From Lepraria neglecta (taxonomy: Eukaryota; Ascomycota; Lecanoromycetes; Lecanorales; Stereocaulaceae): 64,000 nt of DNA. A program made the position numbers and the translations under genes. The notes under the pieces are model-generated. The model had not been told where the DNA came from and made no database searches. It worked only from the letters and a program-made list of their open reading frames with translations. Location: the NCBI GenBank assembly GCA_033220425.1, contig CM065646.1:7501-71500 (forward strand), read 5' to 3'. Positions 47,149-57,200 of this stretch are shown here, one piece after another. The first letter of the stretch is position 1. Every line of letters starts with the position of its first letter.

Positions 47149-47794
47149 CTATAGCCGGCGGGGGAAGGACTTCTCCTCTTTCTAGGGCCTCGATCTAAGC
47201 TAGCGTCTCCTAGAGTTCTTGCTACTTCTATAATTCTTCTAGATAGTATCTCGTCTATATAGTAATCTCTAGATCTAGAGCGGTATACTCGAGGGTCTCG
47301 ATTTGGGCTAGAATAGTATCTAATTCGTGTTACTTAATGAGCTCGATTCGGCGGCGTCGAGTCTACGCTAGACGCTTATCTAGAGTAGAGACTAAATCAT
47401 TACTTCCGAGGTATAGCCCTTGTCTCTAGGCGATTATAGGGGGTTTCTACTACCTTCGCTAACTATCTGTTAATATTATCTATCTCTACTACCTTCCAAG
47501 GTACTAGACGTTTCGCCTCCGTTCTAGCTGCGAGTTATACGCGTTTACTTTAGTATATTTATTCTAGATTACTATCCTTTATAAAGAAGGAGAATTATAA
47601 TTATAATAGGAATCTATAGTAATATAAAATATAGTATAGTAGGTTTTATACTAAGACTAATTCTTAAAGAGTCTATAAAAGAGGGGGCGAAACCCCCCTA
47701 TTAAACAATAGATATATAGGGCTCGTAGTGCTAACGCACGCCAAGCGTACGGTAATCGCGAGCTAACCAAGACTTTGCCAAGTATTCTATTATA
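47149..47794 (-). mobile_element. element D fragment D2 (5' end with LTR)
   Basis: Matches the right-hand ~650 bp of element D (34910-35556): a decayed gag-like start and an LTR at 47602-47794. More RIP-decayed than element D itself. Truncated on the left where it meets the C3 LTR. Confidence 0.82.
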
Positions 47795-47886
47795 ATAAGA
47801 TAGTATCTAGCAAGATTATAACGTAGATAAAGCCTTGTAATATAAAGTTTTGCGGCCTTTTAATAGCTTAAGATTTACTAACTTCG
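47795..47886. other. short AT-rich target sequence of element A
   Basis: No gene. Its last five bases CTTCG (47882-47886) are repeated right after element A. Confidence 0.6.
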
Positions 47887-48338
47887 TGTAATACTAACTA
47901 TCATGTTGGAAGGGTCTGTCTTGTTAGTGAAGTTGTTCCGATGTCTCCTAGTGCGCGGAGCGCCGGAGTAGGTCGGGATGATGTTCGACCGACTTGGCAG
48001 ACGTCAGGAGCTAGGCTCTCAGTGGTACGCAAGCTGCCTGATAGCGGTTGTGTATTACCCGCAGAGAGAACCTTAAGGAGCGGTCTGCCCACTTCTTTCC
48101 TAAGGATCCTTAGTGATTAGTTTCTAATATAGAACCATCTATACTGTACCAGTAATATGACCACTTCACGTCTTTGAATACCTTTGTATATAGCAGCGTA
48201 ACGCTAGCGAAGAGCTGAGCCGCAGTCCGACATCGTAGCGCCAGCGGGACGCAGATCCTAGGGTGCAGCAACGGTCCACTAGCGAGGAGCCTAGTTCACG
48301 GAGCGATAACGGCCCGCTGACGGGGAGCATACCTTATA
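47887..48338 (+). repeat. element A 5' LTR
   Basis: 452 bp, partner of 52249-52700. Confidence 0.94.
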
Positions 48339-48513
48339 GTTCTAATCACTCTAACCTTTGAGGCCAAAGGCCCGGAGTAGGATATCATGGCAAGATAACC
48401 GCGCCTTTCAGAAATGGGGACTCCGCGCTCCGATGACGCGCTGACAGCGGAGTCCTCAGACTCGACCCTTTTATCTTCGGCACTCCAGCAGAGGATTACC
48501 TAACTTGAGGCAG

Positions 48514-49436
48514 AAAACCAACGCTTATTGGAAGAAAAACGCGTCCAAGAGTTAGAAGCTCGGAACGCGGAGCTTCGACTAGGAGCTGAAGCCGATATAG
48601 AAGACTTTGATGGGCTTAGCGATAGCGAGGCGCCATCGGTCTTACTAGCAGTAAAGACGATACGCCCTGAAAAGATACGATTCTACCACGGGAGCAGCGA
48701 AGGAGAGCATCTATACTGGTTCGCTGACGTCGAAATCAAATTCCTCCTAAGTCCTGAATATTTCACTACCGATAGGGCGAAAATTCTCTACTGCATATAG
48801 TCCCTAGAAGGAGATGCAGTGACCTAGTGGCGCCAACACTTTCGGAAGGAACAGCTAGACGATTACTCTTTTAAGAACTTTTCTCAGTTTCTCTTAGATT
48901 TAGTAGTAGACCTAGTGAATCGCCGACTGCTTGCCTACGAGCGCTTGAATAGCGCCAAGTAACAGCAGGGACAGAAGGTTTCTGTCTTTAAAGCTTATCT
49001 GGAAGAACTAGAAAGCTATATTACCCCCCTATCGGAAGAGTTCCGGGTGAATAGCTTTTTAACCAAACTCCGCCCTGAGTTGAAGTCTAAAATCCTAAGC
49101 ACCGGCAGCGTCCCGACGACGCGTGACGGTCTCTTAGCACTTGCGATTATATAAGAAAAGAACCTTGAGCGTTATCCATCAACGCCTAGGTCCAGTAGTA
49201 AGGGTAGGCCTTTAGAAGAACGGGTGTCTAGTGCTCCGACTGAGTCCGCTGGCGGAGAGCCAGCGGGACGTCAGCGAGGTGGCAAGAAGAGACGAGATTC
49301 CAAGTCTCATCCAGTACCTAAGGCTGACCCTGACCACCGTAATGATAGTTATTATCATTGCGGTGAGACGGGGTATTGGAAGCCAGAATATCCCTATAGG
49401 GATGATCCAAGCTTTACTCCTGCCAATTCGGTGTAG
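48514..49436 (+). pseudogene. element A gag
   Basis: Fossil gag open in pieces: a helical, Glu/Leu-rich start (VQELEARNAELR), a capsid-like block (IRFYHGSSEGEHLYWFADVEIKF) of the retrotransposon gag family, and a zinc-knuckle remnant near 49360 (YHCGETGYW). Broken. Confidence 0.78.
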
Positions 49437-49539
49437 TCAGAGAAAGATAGCACCCCGCCGCTATCGAGTACGCGGGGAAAGACCGACGAATAGAAGCTTT
49501 GGAACCTCTTTACCTTAAGGGATAAGTGATCCTCCCAGG

Positions 49540-50580
49540 TAGTCGACAGCCCTTTAAGGGGCTGGTTGACCCTGGGGCAACGATTAGCTTGGTCTCTCAG
49601 CGGTTCGTGGTGCAATATGATTGCAGCCAGAGCGCGCTGTCTTGCCGACGCCGGTATAACCGAGCAGGCAAGGCACTTTTTGTTATGGGGCGTTTTAGTT
49701 AAGCTATATAGCCACTGATAACTGGGGGCAAGAAAAGGAATATAGTTCCTTGTTCTATACTGTAGACCAGGAGGGTCCCGACTTGATAATCGGGATGCTA
49801 GCGCTTCATAAGTCAGGTATCATAATCGATACGCTGGCGCGCCAATGGCGGTACCAAATAAATCCTAGGCTGATATAGCTGGATAGACCGACCAAATTTG
49901 GCAAAGTTTTGCAACAGGAACAGAAAGTGTTCGCTGTGGTTTACGCTGGCGCCGCAATGGCGGAGCGACCTCGGACTAACGAGTTCGATATAACCCTTCC
50001 TCCTGAATTACGGGAGTATGAAGATGTCTTCTCAAGTGAGAAAGCAGGGATCTTGCCTGAATAAAAGCAGGGAGACTACGCTATTGAGTTAGACGGTAGG
50101 GAGCCACCTTATGGTCCTATCTATAATCTGTCAAGAACGGAGCTGACGGAGCTTTGGCGGTACCTTGACGATGCGCTGGGAAAGAAGTGGATTCGCTACT
50201 CCGTTTCGCCGGCAGGAGTACCTATACTTTTCGTACCGAAGAAGGATGGGGGGCTACGTCTTTGCGTGGATTATCGAGGGTTGAATGCGGTGACGATCAA
50301 GAATCGGCACCTATTACCCCTAATCACGGAGACGCTGGACCGCTTAAGCGGTGCCAAAATCTTCTCGAAGTTAGACCTCAAGGATGCGTATCACTGTATC
50401 CGAATTCAGCGTGGCGATGAATGGAAGACAGCGTTCCGCACGCGTTACGGTCACTTTGAATATCTTATCATGCCATTTGGGTTAGCAAATGCCCCTGCCA
50501 CTTTTCAAGCGTACATCAATCGGACCTTTGTAGGCCTGGTCGATATGACGTGTGTGGTATATTTGGATGACATCTTGGTC
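49540..50580 (+). pseudogene. element A protease and reverse transcriptase
   Basis: Fossil pol. Aspartic protease block VDPGATISLVSQRFV near 49565-49610; RT blocks [50 protein letters not shown] and the catalytic YLDDILVF (near 50555-50580). Broken; similarity to RT fades soon after the catalytic motif. Confidence 0.88.
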
Positions 50581-50774
50581 TTTGCGGGATACGGTTATAA
50601 CCCCGAAATTCATTGGGAAGCCGGGGACGGTTCCCTAAGGGGGGAGATACCATCAGCAAAGGAACGGGTGGAGCGGTTGCAGCACTATCGTAAAACGATT
50701 GAGGAGCATGCGGGACACGGAAGGAAGAGTGGGAGAAAGTCATCTTGATTCTTTTGAATGGCGAGCGCCCAACG

Positions 50775-51856
50775 CTAAACGCCAGAATGCCAAAAGGAAA
50801 AAGTAAGAACACAATCTAAGAGGACCGAGCCTGGAAAGTTAGTATAAGGAGCAGTGGCGGAGCGATACCGCTTACCCTCTTCGCTGCTTTTGCAGCTCTC
50901 CTCCTCTCTCTTCTCTTCTCCCTCCTCGCCGCCCTCCTCTCCTCTATCCTCCTCTCCCCCCGCTCCTCCAACGCGGTACCCCGAACGACCTCGCTCCGAG
51001 GTTGGCTTGCAGGCAGCTGCATAACTTAGCATATAGCGGTAGTATGCGGTGCGCTGGAGCCACCTCCTCTTCTTCCTCCACCTCCTCTTCGTCATCCTCC
51101 CCACTTTCCTTAAACCCCTCTTCCTCCTCTTCCTCCCCTTCCTCCTCTTCTTCCTCGTCGCTCTCCTCCTCCGCTGCGCTCGCCTCCGCGCTTGCAACGC
51201 GCAGCCCTTCCACCTCATCCTGGAAAAAATCAGTTGGCATGCGCGTGGGGTACAAGGCGCATAAGCGGAGTTGAGGACAGCGGTATGATGGAAGGATAGA
51301 GAAGGAAAGAATAGAATATAACTTGCCTCCTGTGGCGAGTTAGCGGAGTTAACTTGCAGATTCGGATGTCTTACTAACACCCGCACCCTCCCTTCCAGGT
51401 CGGCCACCTGCCGAGCCGACCGATTGCCCGACGTGGCGGGGGTCATGCCGTGGTCCTTGCGCCACTGAGTGACCTGCCGAAGCAGGTCCCCAATGCGCTG
51501 GACTAACGGGCGTGACACGCCCGCCGCCGCCACACCACCGGCCGACTCGGCGGAGAGCGCCCGGGCCTCTGCCCCAAACTCTGGTGGTATCTTTGACGTC
51601 AGCGGAACGCAGGTGGAACGTTAAGTGATACCCATACCATGACACAACGGTTCACTCCATATCGTGCCCCCTTGCACCGAGTGCAAGGAGGTGCCAGCCC
51701 ACGGTGACACTGGACTTGTGCCCGAAGGCACGGCCTATATGGGAGGTCCGCCACTGCGAATGTCAGCGGCGCCCCGACAACGGAGCTTTTGCGCATTGAA
51801 CCATACTCACTTCTACTGCTGTGGCTGCTGCTGCTTCTATTGTTGTTGACTGTCAA
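50775..51856 (-). other. antisense open segments (CxxC, helical, acidic) in element A
   Basis: On the strand opposite to gag-pol, three overlapping open stretches have protein-like composition. 51599-51856 is Ser-rich, then Cys-rich (C..C..PPCTRCKGAR...C). Part of 50775-51533 is a helix-prone stretch (LVQRIGDLLRQVTQWRKDHG..VADLEGRVRVLVR). 50944-51255 is a very acidic segment (runs of Glu with Asp/Ser). Together they look like a host-type gene or an accessory gene carried antisense, but I do not assert a gene model. The region is GC-richer than the rest of the element. The arrangement resembles the antisense CxxC frame in chromovirus C1. Alternative: low-complexity sequence that is open by chance. 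Confidence 0.4.
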
Positions 51857-52248
51857 AACATTAATGTCATTTCACGACGACTCCGCGATGACTCTCCTTA
51901 CTCGGGAATCGAGAATGGTTGGTACTATAAGCGGTGTTGTAAAAGAAGGAAGTGAAAGGGGAATCCGCAGGGTTTTAATATGGCGACAGCGGTCAGCCAG
52001 TATTCCACGAGATTCACTTCAAAACAAATTCACCTCGCAATCTCGTCATTTCGATAGCAGACATGCTCGCGTCATCTCGGAGCTTGTGTGAAGTAGGGAC
52101 TCTTTCCCCTCCTTTTTCCCATTGGGTTTTGGAAGGGTTTTAATGAGCTCTACCTAGTAACTATCTAGCCTCTCTGCTATGTGCGCGCCGCGAAGGCGCG
52201 CCGCTGCAGCTTTGCACTGGAGGGCCAGTGCTTAAGGGGGGAGATAAT

Positions 52249-52700
52249 TGTAATACCAACTATCATGTTGGAAGGGTCTGTCTTGTTAGTAAAGTTGTTC
52301 CGATGTCTCCTAGTGCGCGGAGCGCCGGAGTAGGTCGGGATGATGTTCGACCGACTTGGCAGACGTCAGGAGCTAGGCTCTCAGTGGTGCGCAAGCTGCC
52401 TGATAGCGGTTGTGTGTTACCCGCAGAGAGAACCTTAAGGAGCGGTCTGCCCACTTCTTTCCTGAGGATCCTTAGTGATTAGTTTCTAATACAGAACCAT
52501 CTATACTGTGCCAGTAATATGACCACTTCACGTCTTTGAATACCTTTGTATGCAGCAGCGTAACGCCAGCGAAGAGCTGAGCCGCAGTCCGACATCGTCG
52601 CGCCAGCGGGACGCAGATCCTAGGGTGCAGCAACGGTCCGCCAGCGAGGAGCCTAGTTCACGGAGCGATAACGGCCCGCTGACGGGGAGCATACCTTACA
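52249..52700 (+). repeat. element A 3' LTR
   Basis: 452 bp, preceded by the G-rich polypurine tract and a GCACTGG/CCAGTGC hairpin (52214-52231). CTTCG follows. Confidence 0.94.
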
Positions 52701-53080
52701 CTTCGGCTCTCTTTAGGATAGCTACCGTAGATTAGAACTAGGATAAAGCTAGAATAAGGTCGCGATTTAAACGATCTTCTTTTATAGTCTCTTTCAACTT
52801 ATATACGGTATTATAGAAGATAGTCGAGTATAGAAAGCGAGATTAGAGGTATAAGCTAGGTAACTCACGCTGCTTCTAAGTTACGCTTAAATTATCTCCT
52901 TAGATAAGTATAAATAATTACCCGTTTTGATAGTCTTTAAAGAGATACTACGATCTTCGCCCGTTATTTACTTCCCTTGTTTCGGATTATTATTAGAACT
53001 AGTAGGCTATTATATATCTTTATATAGATGTGTAAAGCTATTATAAGGGGTTACAGCCGACTTTGATTGCGATTCGTTAC
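52701..53080. other. AT-rich decayed sequence, no gene
   Basis: Continuation of the target DNA of element A. RIP-like composition; no recognisable ORF or repeat end. Confidence 0.5.
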
Positions 53081-54270
53081 TACCGTAGATTTCAAAACCA
53101 TTGGCGCGAGAAAATCAGAATTTTGGGGGCGCTCCGAGGGTAGGGAAGGCGGGCGAAATGGGCCAAAGTTTTGGAAAACCAGCTATATAGTAACAACCAA
53201 CGCTGTTTCGGGGGCCTAGTAAACGGGGAATTAAAGCGCCTATCTAGCTCTAAAGGCTATAAGCTTCGTATATCTATTGCAGCGTTAGAGGGCTATCGTA
53301 AAGCAGGGTCATTCTTGAGCTCTCGCTCTTTGAAATTTTTTACGAATTCGCGTTAAAACCCGAGCAAATTCGCTGAATTTCATAAAAACCAGCTGTACAG
53401 CGACGACTAACGCTGCTCTAGGGGCCTAGTAAACGGGGAATTAACGGCTTCGTCTAGCTCTATTAGGCTATTAACTTTATATATATAGTACGGCGCTAGA
53501 TAGCCATCGCAAAGCAAGGCAAATTCAAATTTCCGCTGTTCGAATTTTTTCTATTGATCCGCGCTAGTATAGGGCTGAAAGGTAAACAAAAAAATCTGAT
53601 TTTTAAACCTATTTGCGATGGCTGTCCAGAGCCGTACTATATATATAAAGTTAATAGCCTAATAGAGCTGGACGAGCCCGTTAATCTCCTGTTTACTATA
53701 ACTTCTACGCAGCGTTAGTTATTGATATACTATAGATTTTAGAGCTATTGGCGCCGAGCAGTTAGAAAATCAGAATTTGAGGGGGATTCTAGGGGTAGGG
53801 AAGGCGCGCGAGATAGGCCAAATTTTTAGAAAACCAGCTGTACAGCGATAACTAACGCTACGTAGAAGTTACGGTAAACGGGTAATTAATAGGCTCGTCC
53901 AGCTCTATTATACTATCAGCTTTTTATATATAGTACGGCGCTGGACAGCCATCGCAAATAGGGTTAAAAGTTAGATTTTTTTTGTTTACTTTTCAGCCCT
54001 AACTGGCGCGAATCAACAAAAAAAATTTAAAAATCGTAGAATCGCCTTTGCGATGGCTATCTAACGCTGCGTTAGATATACAAAGTTTATGGCCTTATAG
54101 AGCTGGATAGGCGCTTTAATTCCCCGTTTACTAGGCCCCCGGAACAGCGTTGGTTGTTACTATATAGCTGGTTTTCCAAAACTTTGGCCCATTTCGCCCG
54201 CCTTCCCTACCCCCGGAGCGCCCCCCAAAATTCTGATTTTCTCGCGCCAATGGTTTTGAAATCTACGGTA
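53081..54270. mobile_element. Tc1/mariner-like foldback element, multi-module
   Basis: 1.19 kb with terminal inverted repeats: CCGTAGATTTCAAAACCA after a TA on the left, and the exact reverse complement before a TA on the right. A TA duplication is the hallmark of Tc1/mariner; TTAC also flanks both ends. The arms share over 250 bp. The interior holds further, diverged copies of the same module in alternating orientation (around 53380-53560, 53620-53770 and 53820-53970), each with a CAGCTGTACAGCGA-type block, a GTAAACGGGGAATTAA block and a GACAGCCATCGCAAA block. No transposase was seen. Could also be two or more MITEs nested in each other. Confidence 0.75.
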
Positions 54271-54360
54271 TTACTATTATTGGAGCTCCTATAGAAACAA
54301 GAAGACTGTAATTTTGACTTCTATTACAACCAGGGTCCAGGGGTATAAGATATACCGTGG

Positions 54361-54750
54361 ACCGCGAACGATCGGGTATGGATGATGCTCGTCCGATAAC
54401 GTTCGCGAGCATAATGCTCGTTCGATAACGTTCGCGAGTATGATACTCGTTCGACAACGTTCGCGAGTATGATGCTCGTTGCTGCTCGCTCACCGAGTGT
54501 GTCGAGCAAACAGGCTTGGCATGGGTTTCCTATGTCTATATATGTAGAGCACTGCTCATCACTTGGAGCATCGTGCTTAACTTGCTTTGTACTCGCAAGC
54601 GATAGATCTCATGCTAGGCACTGAACATATCTTATTATATACCAGACCAGTCTAGCGATACTTGAAGCCTGCTTCACCTCTTGTATACTGCACCCCTATC
54701 CCCATTGAGAATAATCCCATATACCGCACCGGTACGCACGGTTCGTAACA
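54361..54750 (+). repeat. chromovirus-type solo LTR (partial)
   Basis: The right half matches the chromovirus C LTRs (GTTTCCTATGTCTATATATG, AGAGCACTGCTCATCACTTG, CACCGGTACGCACGGTTCGT, ending AACA at 54750), in plus orientation. The left edge is uncertain. Contains a small tandem repeat at 54381-54482. It is the last mobile element before the host genes. Fossil; less RIP-decayed than C2-C4. Confidence 0.75.
54381..54482 (+). repeat. ~29-bp tandem repeat in the solo LTR
   Basis: Three and a half copies of GATAACGTTCGCGAG plus YATRATGCTCGTTC. Occupies the place where C1/C2 LTRs have the GATCGCACT-rich units. Confidence 0.88.
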
Positions 54751-55276
54751 TGTGGTAGCCTCGCTGTGCCCACGTGCCACCCCTCCGTTGCCGTCTTTGC
54801 TGGGTTCCCTTGGTCGACCTAAGTTTAGATAAGTCCATAAGGTCAGCGGTACTAGGTAGAGGGCGTTAAGAATGTGGACTGGAATCCTGCAAATTCAAGA
54901 CATGTCAACCGCTTGAGTAATGTATAAGCCGAAGAAGATATTACAAAGTACACTACAGCTATCATACACTGCCGTCCCTGCCGGTATATGACGTCGAGAC
55001 CGATCCATAACGCGAAAAGGACGAAGATACCTATAAAGATGGCGGAGAGAATTGTGAGGGAAAGCAAAGCGGCGGTGTGTATGCGGGCGTGGTATCCATC
55101 CTTTGAGTGTGCTCGTGAGAAAGGCTGTGAAACGCGTCAAGGAAAGAGTCGAGAAGGCAAGGGATCGGCAATAGTTTTTCTTGTAATATGTCGAGATATC
55201 GTCGGTCAGTACAGGCTCATGAAACGCAATATCCTTGAGAGCATTAGCGGCACTAGAGCACCAATTGTCTCATCAA
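54751..55276. other. spacer between transposon edge and HRD1, no gene seen
   Basis: Ordinary base composition. Small open frames occur on both strands (for example 54895-55140 minus, 54988-55416 plus) but none has a recognisable domain, and the plus one runs antisense into the HRD1 coding end. This is where the HRD1 3' UTR and terminator should be. Confidence 0.5.
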
Positions 55277-56726
55277 TTAAGGAGCTCTTCTATGAACAGG
55301 TCGCCGACAAATCGGACATGTTTCTTGTCTTTCAAACCAGCTCTTCAAGCATCCAAGATGCAATGTATGCCCACACGGTAATATTTTCGGCCGAGAACTT
55401 TCGCGCGTGGGTTTGATTGCACGCCTTTTCGAGCTTAATCTTTCTTCAACCTGAACTGGTCCCTCTCGTGACGCGTCAGTCTGCTGCCACGCGGACATTT
55501 CTTCTCGACAGATAGCGCAGAAACGCTCTCTGGTGACTTCTTCAGCTGTCGAGTCCGAACATCGATCGTTGATATACTCAATAGCCCGTTGGTAATGGAG
55601 AAGGTCCCGGACACGCTTCGCGAAAGAACGCCCTGTGAGGAAGGTATCGTGGATGATCTGAATAGGCACGCCGGAGGTGGAAAGGTGAATGTACAGGTAG
55701 AGGAGATATCCAAGCATTTTGATAAAATCTGAACCCAAGAAAACAGATTAGCATTTCAATTTACGCCCATTTGGGGCAGAGGTTTAAGTGGTGAGAATGA
55801 TTGCCGTGAACGTCAGCGCCTTCGGGAGCCCCATTCTATCGTTATATATCGCAAACGTTCGGCTTCAGCTTACCAGTTGTCAAACTCAGTGAAGTCATCC
55901 ATCGGTACTTCTCATCCCAGGTCAAGATCCCTACCTCCTGAGGTCGACGCTCAATGATAAAGGTCGCGGCGACCGAAAACGCAAAGTGGATTGCAGTCGA
56001 TACTGATGATATCGTCATGACACTAAAGTCAAGTGCGCCCAGAAGCATCATGCTTGGCCCGGTCGTCAGCTGGATAGCTCTCACAGCATATATGACCATA
56101 AAGACATCGAACGACACTGATAAGAGTAACGCGATTGAAAAGCGCACACAGCGGAACTTCGAAGTGAGAAAAGGCTGCTGTTCGTGTGTTTCTAGCCTCC
56201 CTTCCCCCATCCAGGTCCATACCTTCCCTGCTAAAATTCCTACGAACATTAGCATGAAGCATCCATCAATCTCCAATCTTAGGATGACTGTCGCCAGGAT
56301 TGTCTCGATAGTCTTAATGATGAATCTTTCGTAAAGCTCTTCAATCTCGAGGAACCCGAGAGGGCCATACAGAAGATACTGCAACCCGCAAATAACGAGT
56401 GAAGCGTAGAGGAGGAGGACGTTTAGAAGGATCTACATCTAGTCAGTAGCCACGCCTAAAGATAGACATGGAATAGAACGTGGAGACCATAAGACCGCCA
56501 TTACTCTGAGAGAGAGAGATGTATGTTGCGTAGAGGTTGGCACGATGGTGAATTGCTAGTAAGTTTAGACCGGCAGCCACTGCTGAGGAGACCTACTTGC
56601 TCAAATAACTTTCGTCAGGCTTTGCGACAGACGTTTTTTCGGAATTCTTACGCATCGCCGGAATATTAAAATTGCATTCCAAACTATGTGGGGCAGACAT
56701 ACAGTAGCGTATAGCGCGAATCTCAT
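55277..56726 (-). CDS. HRD1: HRD1-type ER membrane RING E3 ubiquitin ligase
   Basis: E3 ligase of ER-associated degradation, which ubiquitinates misfolded ER proteins with Hrd3/Der1 partners. Gene model from splice signals, read on the minus strand: exons 56703-56726, 56488-56592, 55874-56432 and 55277-55728; introns of 110, 55 and 145 nt with GTATGT, GTCTCC and GTAAGC donors, all ending in AG. This gives 379 residues beginning MRFALYAT. Hydrophobic helices fill residues 1-230, with the family block [20 protein letters not shown] and then [11 protein letters not shown]; the [18 protein letters not shown] segment leads into a RING-H2 domain with all eight ligands (C300, C303, C348, H350, H353, C356, C367, C370). 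Oddity: the protein stops 9 residues after the last RING cysteine, whereas most fungal HRD1 proteins have a long disordered C-terminal tail. Either a short form or a missed 3' exon. Divergent from the copper ATPase. Confidence 0.9.
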
Positions 56727-57200
56727 CTTGAAGAAGGAATCAAATATGATTGCTTTCAATAGATATACATCTTTTGGGTTCTCAGAAGGATGCCGGTGAG
56801 GACTTGTCTGTATGCTTGGGGGCCTCGGGGGCATGGGCAGTACTTCGTACGGTACTCTAGTTCTGCAGCTCGAGCGATTTTCGCGTGTTTTAGACTATTT
56901 TCAAAGATTCGGTGATGTGACCAGTTCCAAGTGTGCGGAATGCCAAGCTGATGCGACATGACGTAAAGAGCCTAAGGACGCACAAATCACTCAAGCCTGG
57001 AAAGTGCCGTTAAGTAGTAGTAGCAGTAGCTCAGCCATTACATCCGTATTCTTATGATGTGGTGTGAGCTCTTTGTGCGCATTTTAGCGCGCTGGGTTTC
57101 GCAAATCGGGACGAGGCTTGGCATGTGGTGTAGTGGCAGCTGCCTACCCTAGAAATAATTTTGATAAAGTATCTTCCCAGTTATCACTGTTTTACGGAGT
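56727..57200. promoter_or_regulatory. divergent intergenic region HRD1 / copper ATPase
   Basis: 474 bp between the two start codons, so it must hold both promoters. No clear TATA box or known copper-response element was picked out by eye. A GTAGTAGTAGCAGTAGC run (57015-57031) is the only notable repeat. Confidence 0.55.

Larger units (their letters stand above)
47887..52700 (+). mobile_element. LTR retrotransposon A (Ty3/gypsy-like), 4.8 kb
   Basis: Bounded by 452-bp LTRs (47887-48338 and 52249-52700; TGTAATAC to ACCTTACA) and the target duplication CTTCG (47882-47886, 52701-52705). A polypurine tract AAGGGGGGAGATAAT directly precedes the 3' LTR. Parts on the plus strand: gag (48430-49430), aspartic protease (about 49550-49640) and reverse transcriptase (about 50190-50580). 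No RNase H or integrase was recognised. The remaining 1.6 kb before the 3' LTR is GC-richer and carries antisense open segments (separate entry), so the element was probably non-autonomous. Lightly decayed, gag-pol broken in several places. The LTRs differ by a modest number of C/T changes, so it is relatively young. Solo and partial LTRs of the same family are at 6802, 7028 and 20991. Confidence 0.93.

Noticed and set aside
7639-54750. A non-standard genetic code as the reason gag and pol are open only in pieces
   Set aside because: The base changes fit RIP-type decay, and the host genes in the same window read well in the standard code.
54988-55416. 142-codon plus-strand frame near the transposon edge
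   Set aside because: It runs antisense into the HRD1 RING exon and has no recognisable domain or splice support.
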